Shown piece by piece: positions 1-8,327 of a stretch of DNA of 64,000 nt. The stretch comes from Solibacillus silvestris_B. GTDB lineage: Bacteria > Bacillota > Bacilli > Bacillales_A > Planococcaceae. The stretch covers positions 1-64,000 of the forward strand of contig NZ_JBQCJW010000016.1 of assembly GCF_051967575.1 (NCBI RefSeq). The letters run 5' to 3'. A program made the translations under genes and the position numbers. The notes below the pieces were generated by a model that had not been told where the DNA came from, made no database searches, and saw only the letters and a list, made by a program, of their open reading frames with translations. The number at the start of each line of letters is the position of its first letter. Position 1 is the stretch's first letter.

Positions 1-46
1 AGCGTCTTTAGACGTGGGCCAGTAATCCAGCGTTTCACGCGCAGAG

Positions 47-77
47 AAAACCACCAGTTCAACTGGTGGTTTTTATT
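47..77. terminator. Bidirectional hairpin terminator
   Basis: An inverted repeat (AACCACCAGTT / AACTGGTGGTT) is followed by T-rich sequence on the + strand and preceded by an A-run that serves the minus strand. It lies just after the stop of the phosphoesterase gene on the minus strand. It could also end a + strand gene lying mostly outside the window, since one frame closes with TAA at 23-25. Confidence 0.75.
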
Positions 78-128
78 GTTTCCGAACAAATACGAATTCG
101 GCGATGGCGTGAACAGGCTGCCATTGCA

Positions 129-704
129 CTACTGGGCTTGCATAAACGTAACGGTCATCGCTTGACTGTCATATAAGCACCATTCTTTATTATCGACTAC
201 CGGACCAACATTAATTTGATAAGGCTTTTGTCCAACTGCCAGCGGAATGTCATAAGGGACGGGTTGTCGTTGCCCATTGTTATAAATTGCTGCCTCATGA
301 CTATGCCCAAAAAACAGCAGCGGCGTTTTAATGCTGGGGAAGGTAGGGTTATATGTTTTATCCCACTCTATTTGATGGCCATGAATCAATGTAGCATGTT
401 CAATTACAAGGGCTTTTTCATATTGCAGAAAGCGCTTATCCCCCGTTACAAGCGCAATACGTTCTTCTTGGTTGCCGATAATTGAAGGGAAGGTTAATAA
501 ACTCATAAATTTATCATTAATAACCGCAGCATCCTTAAGCTTGGCATTACGAATCGTTTTCGCTTTTTTCTTGCCGATTGTACATTCAAATAAATCCCCC
601 AAGCCGATAATCTCCGCATTAGGTGCTACTTTCTGTATATGGTTTAGCACCTTTTTCGTATTTTTATAATGTGAATGCAAATCACTTAAAATTGCGTACT
701 TCAT
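129..704 (-). CDS. Calcineurin-like metallophosphoesterase family protein
   Basis: A 191-residue protein with the full metallophosphoesterase metal set: DLH (D8, H10), GD (D37), GNQE (N78), HGH (H108, H110) and GHSH (H134, H136). These residues normally bind two divalent metals that activate water for phosphoester hydrolysis. There is no signal peptide, so it is probably cytosolic. The substrate cannot be read from the sequence; small YfcE/YmdB-like members hydrolyse phosphodiesters or nucleotides. The start ATG is preceded by GGTGGTGA. It stands alone, divergent from the regulator gene to its right, with a terminator behind it. Confidence 0.85.
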   Translation of the reverse strand: MKYAILSDLHSHYKNTKKVLNHIQKVAPNAEIIGLGDLFECTIGKKKAKTIRNAKLKDAAVINDKFMSLLTFPSIIGNQEERIALVTGDKRFLQYEKALVIEHATLIHGHQIEWDKTYNPTFPSIKTPLLFFGHSHEAAIYNNGQRQPVPYDIPLAVGQKPYQINVGPVVDNKEWCLYDSQAMTVTFMQAQ

Positions 705-815
705 AAAATGTCACCACCGTGTAATAGGATTTCCAACAATATTATAGCAATAGTCAAATTATCGATAAATAAGTCATTCTTATTTACAAAATTATCGGAA
801 AATTAAAATAAAATG

Positions 816-845
816 TTGACGACTGTTATGTGGAAGTTTTATTAT
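816..845 (+). promoter_or_regulatory. Sigma-A promoter of the RpiR-type regulator/operon
   Basis: TTGACG at 816-821 and TATTAT at 840-845, separated by 18 bases, lie about 70 bases before the TTG start of the regulator gene. It is the best sigma-A match in the 705-917 gap and probably drives at least the regulator and perhaps the whole muropeptide operon. Confidence 0.65.
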
Positions 846-860
846 GAAGTTAAATTTCAT
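844..860. promoter_or_regulatory. Operator-like palindrome over the promoter
   Basis: A 17-bp near-perfect palindrome with five-base outer arms ATGAA and TTCAT; only one symmetric pair inside differs. It starts in the -10 element and covers the likely transcription start. The placement suits autorepression by the RpiR-family protein encoded next, whose relatives bind palindromes. The protein-site assignment is inference. Confidence 0.55.
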
Positions 861-917
861 ATATTTTATATTATATGAGAAGTTTTGCGACATTTTGTTT
901 GAAAGTAGGTAATAAAA

Positions 918-1763
918 TTGGAAAATAGTATTGAGAGATTACGATCGGGGATTGAATTGCTGAAACCTGCTGAAAGAAATGTAGCCTTATATATTTTAAA
1001 TCATCTAGATGATGTAATTCATATGTCAATTGCTGTACTTGCAGAAAGAGCTAAAACAAGCGAAGCAACGATTATACGGATGTGCAGAGCTTTGAATTTT
1101 TCCGGATTCAAAGATTTAAAACTGAGTATTGCAAAAGCATCCACTATTAAAGTTCAACAAAATCATAATTTTGAATTAGAGAAAGATTCGACTATACTGC
1201 AAATGATTCAGACAATTGAAAAGCATAACATCGATGCGATACAGCGAACATTAATGATCAATGACGAAAGAGAATTAGAGAAAATTATTCATCAAATTAA
1301 TAATGCCAGGAAGATCATATTTATTGGAATCGGAGCTTCGGCAATCGTAGCCCAGGATTTTGAACATAAACTAAAGCGAATTAATAAAAATTGCGAAACT
1401 ATTTTCGATAGTCATGGTCAGCTTATTGCCGCAACACACGCAACGAACGAAGATGTTATATTCGCTATTTCCTATTCAGGTGAAACGAAGGAAATTATTA
1501 ATGCACTTACAGTGGCAAAAGGGAATGGAGCTACAATTATTACGATGACGCAAAATAAAAGGAATACACTGCAAAGTTTTGCTGATTATGCACTTTATAT
1601 CGTTTCTTATGAAGCGGATATTCGCAGCTCGGCAACCGCATCGCGCATCGCTCAGCTTACGTTGATTGATATTTTATATACAGGCATTGCAACATTGAAC
1701 TATGAAAATTCAATCATTGCGTTAAATCGTACACTCGACGCAATTAAAAGTTTTTCACGTTAA
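918..1763 (+). CDS. RpiR/MurR-family transcriptional regulator (HTH + SIS)
   Basis: A 281-residue regulator. An N-terminal RpiR helix-turn-helix lies at about residues 35-68 (SIAVLAERAKTSEATI and following). A sugar-phosphate-binding SIS domain lies at about 125-255, with the typical ISYSGET loop at about 184-190. The start is TTG after AGTAGGT. SIS-containing regulators sense phosphosugars; with murQ and a sugar kinase downstream, MurNAc-6-phosphate or GlcNAc-6-phosphate is the likely effector, as for MurR. It probably represses its own operon through the palindrome at 844-860. A short perfect inverted repeat at 1775-1790 separates it from the next gene. Confidence 0.85.
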   Translation: MENSIERLRSGIELLKPAERNVALYILNHLDDVIHMSIAVLAERAKTSEATIIRMCRALNFSGFKDLKLSIAKASTIKVQQNHNFELEKDSTILQMIQTIEKHNIDAIQRTLMINDERELEKIIHQINNARKIIFIGIGASAIVAQDFEHKLKRINKNCETIFDSHGQLIAATHATNEDVIFAISYSGETKEIINALTVAKGNGATIITMTQNKRNTLQSFADYALYIVSYEADIRSSATASRIAQLTLIDILYTGIATLNYENSIIALNRTLDAIKSFSR

Positions 1764-1774
1764 TATTGGTGCTG

Positions 1775-1790
1775 ACTATATTCATATAGT
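1775..1790. repeat. Short perfect inverted repeat between regulator and operon
   Basis: ACTATAT and ATATAGT arms around TC form a 16-bp palindrome. TTGACA follows immediately (1790-1795) but no good -10 sits at the right distance. There is no T-run, so it is not an intrinsic terminator. It may be a second operator or an mRNA stem. Confidence 0.4.
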
Positions 1791-1820
1791 TGACATAATT
1801 AAAATAAAGGGGTGTTTTGT

Positions 1821-3224
1821 ATGTTTGTTAGCAAAGGGAGAAAGCAAGGCTGGTTTTTAGTAGCATTAATAAGTTTAATGTTATTGCTCGTTGCATGTTC
1901 CAATGACGAGGAATCAAGCAACAACACTGAGGGAAATAGCAGTACAGAACAATCAACAACTCCATCGGATACTACTGCAAAGGAAAATACGGCAGATGGC
2001 TTGTCAGGCACACTGGAAATTCAATATTTCGTTGGGGGATACGGTGATGGATGGTGGAAGAAAGTTATAGGGGACTTCCAAAAACAGCATCCGGATTTAA
2101 AAATTGTCGAACATGCAGGCCCGAATATAAATACAGAGATGAATACACGCTGGATTTCAAATACACCGCCTGATGTAGTATATATCGATGGTGCAGGGGC
2201 AAGCGAAACTCAAATGATCGCAGAAGGCCAATTGATGGATATTAGCGAATTTGCAAAAGGGCTTAAACTTGAAAATGGCACAGCACTATTAGATAGCTTC
2301 ATCTCGCCGGCAGAAGAAGTGGATGGCGGAAAAATTTATAGTTTACCATTAGTGTTCGATACTTGGGGAACATGGTATGACAGTAAATGGTTTGAAGAAA
2401 ATGGTTGGGATATACCAACTGACTTTGACAGCTGGATAAGCTCAATGGAAAAAATCAAGGGCGATGCGAATATTGCTCCTTTTGTAACAACAGGACAACA
2501 TACACAGTACTTCCAACGTGGTGTATTGAATCCAGCATTTGCTGCAGCCGGTGGTGAACAGTTATTAAATGACTTAAACGATGGCGTAGTGGAAGCTTGG
2601 AAGAAGCCTGAAACACTTGAAGTATTGAAAAAGGTGGAAAAAATCGCACAAGCAAAAATATTGGATACTGGTTTTGCGGCATATAATCATACGCAATCAC
2701 AAATGAACTTCTTAATGCATAAAAATGCTTACATTCCAGTAGGATTCTGGTTACCGAATGAGATGAAAAATGATACACCTGATAGTTTTGAATTTGGCTT
2801 TACACCAACACCTATGAATGATCCTGGTGAGCCATTAGCACTTGTACCGGATATCCGTACAATTGCAATTGCAGAAAAAGCGAAAAATCCGGAAGCTGCG
2901 AAGGCATTTTTGGAGTTCATCTTCACAGAAGAATATGCGCAGGCATTTGCTGAGTCAACTGGTGCGATTATGAATATGAAAAATATTGATTTATCCGCGA
3001 ATACTAATGTACCTGACTTCTTGAAAGGTATAAATGACATGATCAACAACCCTGGTTCTGTGCATACTTACAAACGATATACACCAGATGCAGAAGTGCA
3101 AAAAATTGCAGTCGAAATTACAAACGAAATCAAACTATTGATTATTGATATTTTACTAGGTGATATTACTGCCGAAGAATTCGTCGATAAAATGGCGAAA
3201 AAAGCGGAGGAATTAAGAAAATAG
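1821..3224 (+). CDS. ABC sugar-binding lipoprotein (family 1, CUT1 type)
   Basis: A 467-residue extracellular solute-binding protein. The signal peptide ends in the lipobox LLVAC, with the lipidated cysteine at about residue 26, then a Ser/Thr/Asn/Glu-rich linker. The ATG at 1821 is chosen because AAAGGGGTG sits 7 bases upstream; an in-frame GTG at 1812 lies inside that ribosome binding site. The body resembles carbohydrate-binding proteins of the NgcE/MalE group. The genes for a BadF-type kinase and MurQ downstream suggest MurNAc, GlcNAc or a muropeptide sugar as ligand; this is inference. A strong hairpin follows, as is common behind binding-protein genes that are made in excess. Confidence 0.85.
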   Translation: MFVSKGRKQGWFLVALISLMLLLVACSNDEESSNNTEGNSSTEQSTTPSDTTAKENTADGLSGTLEIQYFVGGYGDGWWKKVIGDFQKQHPDLKIVEHAGPNINTEMNTRWISNTPPDVVYIDGAGASETQMIAEGQLMDISEFAKGLKLENGTALLDSFISPAEEVDGGKIYSLPLVFDTWGTWYDSKWFEENGWDIPTDFDSWISSMEKIKGDANIAPFVTTGQHTQYFQRGVLNPAFAAAGGEQLLNDLNDGVVEAWKKPETLEVLKKVEKIAQAKILDTGFAAYNHTQSQMNFLMHKNAYIPVGFWLPNEMKNDTPDSFEFGFTPTPMNDPGEPLALVPDIRTIAIAEKAKNPEAAKAFLEFIFTEEYAQAFAESTGAIMNMKNIDLSANTNVPDFLKGINDMINNPGSVHTYKRYTPDAEVQKIAVEITNEIKLLIIDILLGDITAEEFVDKMAKKAEELRK

Positions 3225-3264
3225 CGAGTTGTTCACAACTAACCTGGGTTGGCTATAAAGAAAT

Positions 3265-3297
3265 AAGGTTGCTAAAAGCTTTTTAGCAACCTTTGTT
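3265..3297 (+). terminator. Internal terminator after the binding-protein gene
   Basis: A 13-bp perfect stem (AAGGTTGCTAAAA / TTTTAGCAACCTT) with a 3-base loop, then TTTG. It lies between the binding protein and the permeases, where partial termination would lower permease expression relative to the binding protein. Confidence 0.8.
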
Positions 3298-3343
3298 TAA
3301 AAGATGAGGAAGTATAAGTTTTGGCTTTTTAGCAGTGTCTAGA

Positions 3344-3457
3344 CTAAAGCGCCAGCCTCTCGGTCATTTCAGCCATTGCTGCAAAAGGGGTGGAGTGTTT
3401 ACTTTTGCGTCGGGCTCTCCAATGCCTGTCGGGGCTAGAAGGACGATTTAGCGCTTT
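3344..3457. repeat. Dispersed Bacillaceae-type imperfect palindromic repeat
   Basis: A GC-richer block within the 263-base gap before the permeases. It is bounded by AAAGCGC (3346-3352) and GCGCTTT (3451-3457), with partly complementary halves (GCCAGCCTCTCGG versus TGTCGGGGCTAGA). From memory this matches a hairpin repeat scattered through many Bacillaceae and Planococcaceae genomes. It is non-coding and may fold in the operon mRNA. Confidence 0.55.
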
Positions 3458-3487
3458 TCTAATAAAGCGAGAAAGGAGAAATGAACT

Positions 3488-4381
3488 ATGACCTTTTCCT
3501 CCAAAAGTAAATATTTGTTTTTAGTATTTTGCTTATTGCCGACCTTTCTTTTATTTTTGATTTTTACGGTCTATCCTATGTTGGGAGGCTTGTATTACTC
3601 GTTTTATGATTGGTCTGGTACGAGTGCGAACAAAACATTTATCGGCTTGGATAACTATATTCGTTTATGGAATGATTCCATTATTAAAAAGGCAATAATA
3701 AATGACTTTTTCTTCGTATTTGTCAAAGTCATCGGTATTATGACGCTCGCATTATTTTTTGCGGTAGCATTAACACAGCTTCGTATAAAGGAAGCGCCAT
3801 TTTATAGAATTGTATTTTTCTTTCCGAACATTATGTCGGTTGTAGTAATTGGTATTCTATGGCAGTTTATTTACGACCCGAATATGGGGATCGTAAATAG
3901 CTTATTAAACCAAATCGGATTAACGGAATGGGCGCGTCCTTGGCTGGGAGATAAAACGTGGGTGCTGCCAAGTATTGCGATTCCTGCGATTTGGGCGGGG
4001 ATTGGCTTGTTTATGCTGCTTATAATGGGCGGTATTTCGAATGTACCGAAAAGTTTATACGAAGCTGCCGAAATTGACGGTGCATCAGAGTGGCAGCAAT
4101 TTTGGAATATTACGGTTCCATTAGTCTGGCCGCAAATAAAAACATCCATTCTTTATATTATTATTACATCGCTTAACGGTTCGTTCGTGCTCGTGCAAGT
4201 CATGACAGGCGGCGGACCCGGAAGTTCTTCAGAAGTTATGGGCTCGTATTTATACCAGCGTGCCTTCGAAGATTTTCAATTTGGTTATGGAGCAGCGATT
4301 GGCGTGCTTATTTTAGTTGTCTCGCTAATTACCGTTTTGGTATCGCAATTCCTTTTGAAAAAAGAAAAAGTCGAATATTAA
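3488..4381 (+). CDS. Carbohydrate ABC transporter permease (MalF/UgpA type)
   Basis: A 297-residue integral membrane protein with about six transmembrane helices and a binding-protein-dependent permease signature (EAAEIDGASEWQQFWNITVP) in the cytoplasmic loop that docks the ATPase. The ATG follows AGAAAGGAGAA. It forms the transmembrane channel with the next permease. No ATPase gene is present in this operon, which is usual for CUT1 sugar importers of Bacilli that share one ATPase such as MsmX; that a shared ATPase serves here is inference. Confidence 0.88.
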   Translation: MTFSSKSKYLFLVFCLLPTFLLFLIFTVYPMLGGLYYSFYDWSGTSANKTFIGLDNYIRLWNDSIIKKAIINDFFFVFVKVIGIMTLALFFAVALTQLRIKEAPFYRIVFFFPNIMSVVVIGILWQFIYDPNMGIVNSLLNQIGLTEWARPWLGDKTWVLPSIAIPAIWAGIGLFMLLIMGGISNVPKSLYEAAEIDGASEWQQFWNITVPLVWPQIKTSILYIIITSLNGSFVLVQVMTGGGPGSSSEVMGSYLYQRAFEDFQFGYGAAIGVLILVVSLITVLVSQFLLKKEKVEY

Positions 4382-4394
4382 CGGGGGAGATTAA

Positions 4395-5219
4395 ATGAAA
4401 ACATTTTCAAAGATTTTAGTGCGCATCCCGTTAATTTTATGGGCATTTATCGTAATTTTCCCATTAATATGGATGTTTATGGGTGCGTTTAAATCGAATG
4501 CAGAAATTTTCACTTCGCCTTGGTCATTGCCGACAACCTTTAGTTTTTCGAATTTCGAGCGCGCATGGAATGACTATAATATCGGGCGTGCATTTTTAAA
4601 TAGCCTTTTTGTAACTGTTCTTGGTTCATTTTTTACGCTATTGTTATCGATTCCTACAGCATATGCATTGGAGCGTGTCCGGTCAAAATTTGGTGAAGTG
4701 CTGATCAATGTTTATTTAGCTTCAATGATGATTCCGTCTGTATTAGGATGGATTCCACTATTTTTCTTGTTAATGAAATTTAATTTACTCGACAATTTAT
4801 GGGCATTATCACTTGTTTATGCAATTTCGCATGTACCGTTTACGATTTTCATTTTAATAGGATTTATCGGCAATATTCCAAAGGAGCTGGAAGAAGCGGC
4901 GGTCGTTGATGGCATGAGCCCATATGGAATATTATTTAAAATCGTGACACCGCTCATCAAATCGGGAATTATGACAGTGACAATATTAAATGCGATTTCT
5001 TATTGGAACGAATTTTTCATGGCACTGATTTTACTGCAAACAGAAAGCAAAAATACGTTAGGTGTCGCGATGAATTTGCTGAAAACCGATGCGCAATACG
5101 ATAGTGCATGGGGTGTATTATTTGCCGGATTATGCATTGCTGTCATACCGGTAATCATTTTCTATTCGATTTTCCAGCGCCATATCGTAAAAGGTATGAC
5201 AGAAGGTGCAATCAAATAG
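4395..5219 (+). CDS. Carbohydrate ABC transporter permease (MalG/UgpE type)
   Basis: A 274-residue inner-membrane permease with about six helices and the EAA loop (EEAAVVDGMSPYGILFKIVT). The start ATG lies 13 bases after the previous stop behind CGGGGGAGA. It is the second half of the heterodimeric channel for the sugar imported by the upstream lipoprotein. The C-terminal end (IFQRHIVKGMTEGAIK) is typical of the MalG family. Its stop lies 10 bases before the hydrolase start, so the genes are co-transcribed. Confidence 0.88.
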   Translation: MKTFSKILVRIPLILWAFIVIFPLIWMFMGAFKSNAEIFTSPWSLPTTFSFSNFERAWNDYNIGRAFLNSLFVTVLGSFFTLLLSIPTAYALERVRSKFGEVLINVYLASMMIPSVLGWIPLFFLLMKFNLLDNLWALSLVYAISHVPFTIFILIGFIGNIPKELEEAAVVDGMSPYGILFKIVTPLIKSGIMTVTILNAISYWNEFFMALILLQTESKNTLGVAMNLLKTDAQYDSAWGVLFAGLCIAVIPVIIFYSIFQRHIVKGMTEGAIK

Positions 5220-5229
5220 GAGGGGGATC

Positions 5230-6261
5230 ATGTCTTTTTCTAAAATAGAACAATTTATTGAAACAGCGATTCAAAACAATGAACTGCCCGGTGCAGTATT
5301 AGCTGTGGCAAATGCAAAGAATGTACTTTATTGTAAAGCGTTCGGCATGGCACATATTGAACAGAAAATCCCGATGTCGGAACATACGATTTTTGATTGT
5401 GCTTCATTAACGAAAGTAGTAGCAACAGCAAGTTCGGCTTTATTATTGCTTGAGCGGGGATTAATTGATTTAGATGATTCTATCAGCTATTACTTTCCGG
5501 AACTTAAGACGATGCATGAAGAAGTTAGAATTCGTCATTTATTAACACATACAAGTGGCTTTCAGGCAGAAATCAAATTTTATAATGAGCATATAGCTTA
5601 CACAGATGTCATTGAACATATTGCACAGAAGACTGAACGGAAAAATGTAGAGCAGCAGGTCGTTTATAGTGATATAAACTATATTTTACTAGGAAAATTG
5701 ATAGAAAAAGTTTCGGGTGTTTCATTAGCAGAATACGCTCATAAAAACATTTTTCAACCTATTGGTATGCATAATACCCTATTTAATCCACCTGTTCAGC
5801 TACAAGAAAAAATTGCGGCGACTGAATACCGTTCTTATTTAAAGAAACATCAATGGGGAGAAGTCCATGATGAAAATGCACTACATTTTGGCGGAGTAAG
5901 CGGGCATGCAGGGCTGTTTTCGACTGCTGAAGATTTGGCGAAGTTTGCCCAATCTTTTATGAAAAATAACGACTCTATTTTTCACGAGCATACAAAGCAA
6001 TTAGCAAAGATGAGTTTTACAGAGCAGCATGAAGAACAACGCGGATTAGGGTGGCAATTGTATTCACCGCCTTCATTTTCCGGCCAATATTTACAGGATG
6101 GTTTTGGACATACCGGTTTTACAGGCACGTCAATCTGGATTTCGGATGAGAAGCAATTAGCAATTATATTGTTAACAAATCGCGTTCATTTTGGACGTAG
6201 CTGTGAAATTCAACGGTTTCGACGAATTGTGCATAACTTAGTTGCACTTGAGAATGAATAG
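5230..6261 (+). CDS. Beta-lactamase-family serine hydrolase (AmiE-like amidase candidate)
   Basis: A 343-residue penicillin-recognising fold enzyme without a signal peptide. Catalytic motifs are SLTK (S59, K62), YSD (Y146) and HTG (294-296), as in class C-like esterases/amidases. The ATG is chosen for AGGAGGGGG just upstream. In the B. subtilis MurNAc operon the beta-lactamase-family protein AmiE (YbbE) removes stem peptide from MurNAc, and the same neighbours occur here. A cytosolic N-acetylmuramyl-L-alanine amidase is therefore a plausible role. A generic esterase or peptidase remains possible. Confidence 0.75.
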   Translation: MSFSKIEQFIETAIQNNELPGAVLAVANAKNVLYCKAFGMAHIEQKIPMSEHTIFDCASLTKVVATASSALLLLERGLIDLDDSISYYFPELKTMHEEVRIRHLLTHTSGFQAEIKFYNEHIAYTDVIEHIAQKTERKNVEQQVVYSDINYILLGKLIEKVSGVSLAEYAHKNIFQPIGMHNTLFNPPVQLQEKIAATEYRSYLKKHQWGEVHDENALHFGGVSGHAGLFSTAEDLAKFAQSFMKNNDSIFHEHTKQLAKMSFTEQHEEQRGLGWQLYSPPSFSGQYLQDGFGHTGFTGTSIWISDEKQLAIILLTNRVHFGRSCEIQRFRRIVHNLVALENE

Positions 6262-6275
6262 ATAAGGTGAGCGGT

Positions 6276-7253
6276 ATGTCAGGAAAATTATGGATTGGAA
6301 TAGATGGTGGCGGCACTAAAACAATCGCTGTAATCGGTGATAAAGGCGGACATTTACTTGCGGTAGCCAAGGGGAGTTCCGGCAATTTAACCGCGATTTC
6401 AACAGAGCAGTTGTATACACTTATAAATAATCTGATCGACCAATTATTAATGAAGACAGATGCAGCATTATCAGATGTAGAAACGGTATTTGCTGCAATG
6501 GCAGGGGCGGATCGACAGGCTGAGCAACAAAAAATATATGATGCGTTCTGGCAATCACCAATTCTTGCAAAACTTAAAGTTCAGAGTGATATCCACGCTG
6601 CATTAGCAGCAGGGACATGGGGCAGAGAAGGTACTTTACTTATTGCTGGAACTGGAGCAATTGTATTCGGTTATGAGCAGCAAAAAATATTTCGTGCTGG
6701 TGGCTGGGGCTATTTATTGGGTGACGAAGGAAGCGGCTATCATTTAGGGAAGCTTGCCATTCGTTCTATATTAAAGGCGAATGATGACAAAGTGCCTTTG
6801 AAACCTTTTCAGGAAAAGATATTGACCCATTTTAATATTCTTTCACCGGACCAGCTCATCACAAAAGTATACAGCAGCACAAATCCTGTGGCCGCTATTT
6901 CTTCTGTGAGCAGGATTGTATTAACGGCATGCGATGAAGATATATTAGCGAAATCCATCGTTAAAGCTGTTCATGAAGCATTACTAGAACTAATTGACAG
7001 TGTCTATTCACGAATTGATCGGACAAATCCAGTAGTATTACATGGCGGATTATTTTCGAATGATATATTTTTTGAAGAGTTTAAAGTGCGTTTTTCATCG
7101 CGATTCCCTGATTTAATTGCATCGAAGCCTCCAATTTCGGGAACAGTTGGAGCTTACTTATTAGCATTATATGAAAATAAAATTGAAGTGAGTGATCCAG
7201 TTAAACAAACGATTCAACAAACATGGCGTCTATTGGAAGGTGAGATAACATGA
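6276..7253 (+). CDS. BadF/BadG-family sugar kinase (MurK/NagK-like)
   Basis: A 325-residue ASKHA-fold kinase. The N-terminal phosphate loop reads GIDGGGTKT; AGTGAIVFG and GGWGYLLGDEGSGYHLG are the further nucleotide and sugar motifs of the BadF/BadG/BcrA/BcrD group. Clostridium acetobutylicum MurK, a MurNAc/GlcNAc kinase, belongs to this family. Sugar entering through an ABC importer is unphosphorylated, so a kinase is needed before MurQ can act, and this gene fits that step. The ATG at 6276 is used because AAGGTGAG lies 5 bases upstream. Its stop overlaps the murQ start by four bases (ATGA), indicating translational coupling. Confidence 0.85.
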   Translation: MSGKLWIGIDGGGTKTIAVIGDKGGHLLAVAKGSSGNLTAISTEQLYTLINNLIDQLLMKTDAALSDVETVFAAMAGADRQAEQQKIYDAFWQSPILAKLKVQSDIHAALAAGTWGREGTLLIAGTGAIVFGYEQQKIFRAGGWGYLLGDEGSGYHLGKLAIRSILKANDDKVPLKPFQEKILTHFNILSPDQLITKVYSSTNPVAAISSVSRIVLTACDEDILAKSIVKAVHEALLELIDSVYSRIDRTNPVVLHGGLFSNDIFFEEFKVRFSSRFPDLIASKPPISGTVGAYLLALYENKIEVSDPVKQTIQQTWRLLEGEIT

Positions 7254-8155
7254 ATTACGATCAATTAACGACTGAAAAACGGAATAACCAAACAATGAAT
7301 TTGGATGTAATGCCCATCTCGCAAATACTTCACATAATGAATAAAGAAGATTTGCAGGTTGTGAAAAGTGTCGAACAAGTTTTACCTACTATTGAGAAAG
7401 TAATTAAAAGGGTAGTTGAAAATATTAGTAATGGGGGTCGCCTCTTTTATATCGGGGCAGGGACTAGTGGTCGTTTAGGTATGCTGGATGCTTCTGAATG
7501 CCCCCCTACTTTCATGACCGATCCGGAACTTGTGCAAACGGTAATGGCGGGCGGACAGGACGCTTTTTTTCAGGCAGTGGAAAATGCTGAAGATCGTATA
7601 GAAGATGGGAGAAACAAATTAAAGGAAAAAAACATTACCCGGTTCGATTCCATTATCGGCATTACGGCGAGTGGTACGACACCATTTGTAATGGGTGCAT
7701 TACAATACGCACAATCCGTCGGGGCTTTTACGGTAAGTTTGACGAGCAATATAAATTCTGAAGTAAGTCGTTATGCGGATGAAGCGATAGAAGTAGTCGT
7801 GGGTCCTGAAATATTAACAGGTTCAACTCGATTAAAAGCAGCTACTTCACATAAGATGATCCTAAATATGATTAGTACGACATCGATGGTGCAATTAGGC
7901 AAAACATATGAAAACTTAATGATTGATGTGCATGCAAGCAACAAAAAGTTAATCGAGCGGGCTAAGAGAATTGTCGTTGCTGCTACTGACTGCACATATG
8001 AGGAAGCGGAAGAGGTGCTTGAAAAAACAAAATTTGCTGTCAAGCCATCAATCGTCATGCTAAAAACGAATCAAAATTATGAACGTGTAAAACTGGTGCT
8101 TGAACAAGTAAACGGTCATACGAGAAAAGCTATTTTACTTTTAAACAATAGTTAA
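7250..8155 (+). CDS. murQ: N-acetylmuramic acid 6-phosphate etherase
   Basis: A 301-residue cytosolic etherase that cleaves D-lactate from MurNAc-6-phosphate, giving GlcNAc-6-phosphate. The SIS domain carries the family signature GAGTSGRLGMLDASE. The two acidic residues used for catalysis in E. coli MurQ fall at the same numbers here (E83, E114). Length is normal for the family. It is the last gene of the operon, coupled to the kinase by a 4-base overlap, and is followed by a strong terminator. This gene anchors the pathway assignment of the whole operon. Confidence 0.95.
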   Translation: MNYDQLTTEKRNNQTMNLDVMPISQILHIMNKEDLQVVKSVEQVLPTIEKVIKRVVENISNGGRLFYIGAGTSGRLGMLDASECPPTFMTDPELVQTVMAGGQDAFFQAVENAEDRIEDGRNKLKEKNITRFDSIIGITASGTTPFVMGALQYAQSVGAFTVSLTSNINSEVSRYADEAIEVVVGPEILTGSTRLKAATSHKMILNMISTTSMVQLGKTYENLMIDVHASNKKLIERAKRIVVAATDCTYEEAEEVLEKTKFAVKPSIVMLKTNQNYERVKLVLEQVNGHTRKAILLLNNS

Positions 8156-8160
8156 TAACG

Positions 8161-8195
8161 AGAGTTGTCATGAATCATTCTGACAACTCTTTTTC
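8161..8195 (+). terminator. Terminator of the murQ operon
   Basis: A 10-bp stem (AGAGTTGTCA / TGACAACTCT) followed by TTTTTC, directly after murQ. Confidence 0.88.
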
Positions 8196-8327
8196 ATTAT
8201 TTACTATGATTTAACTAGAATTTCTGTATAGTGCGATAATATTTCTCATAAAACCATTGTTTCCATTTTTTGTGACTGTTAAAATTGAGGTGTATTAATA
8301 TTCTGAAAAAGATGAAGGGGCGGGGAA

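Noticed and set aside
1..46. Possible end of a + strand gene (one frame closes with TAA at 23-25 before the terminator)
   Set aside because: Only seven codons are visible, so no product or reality can be supported.
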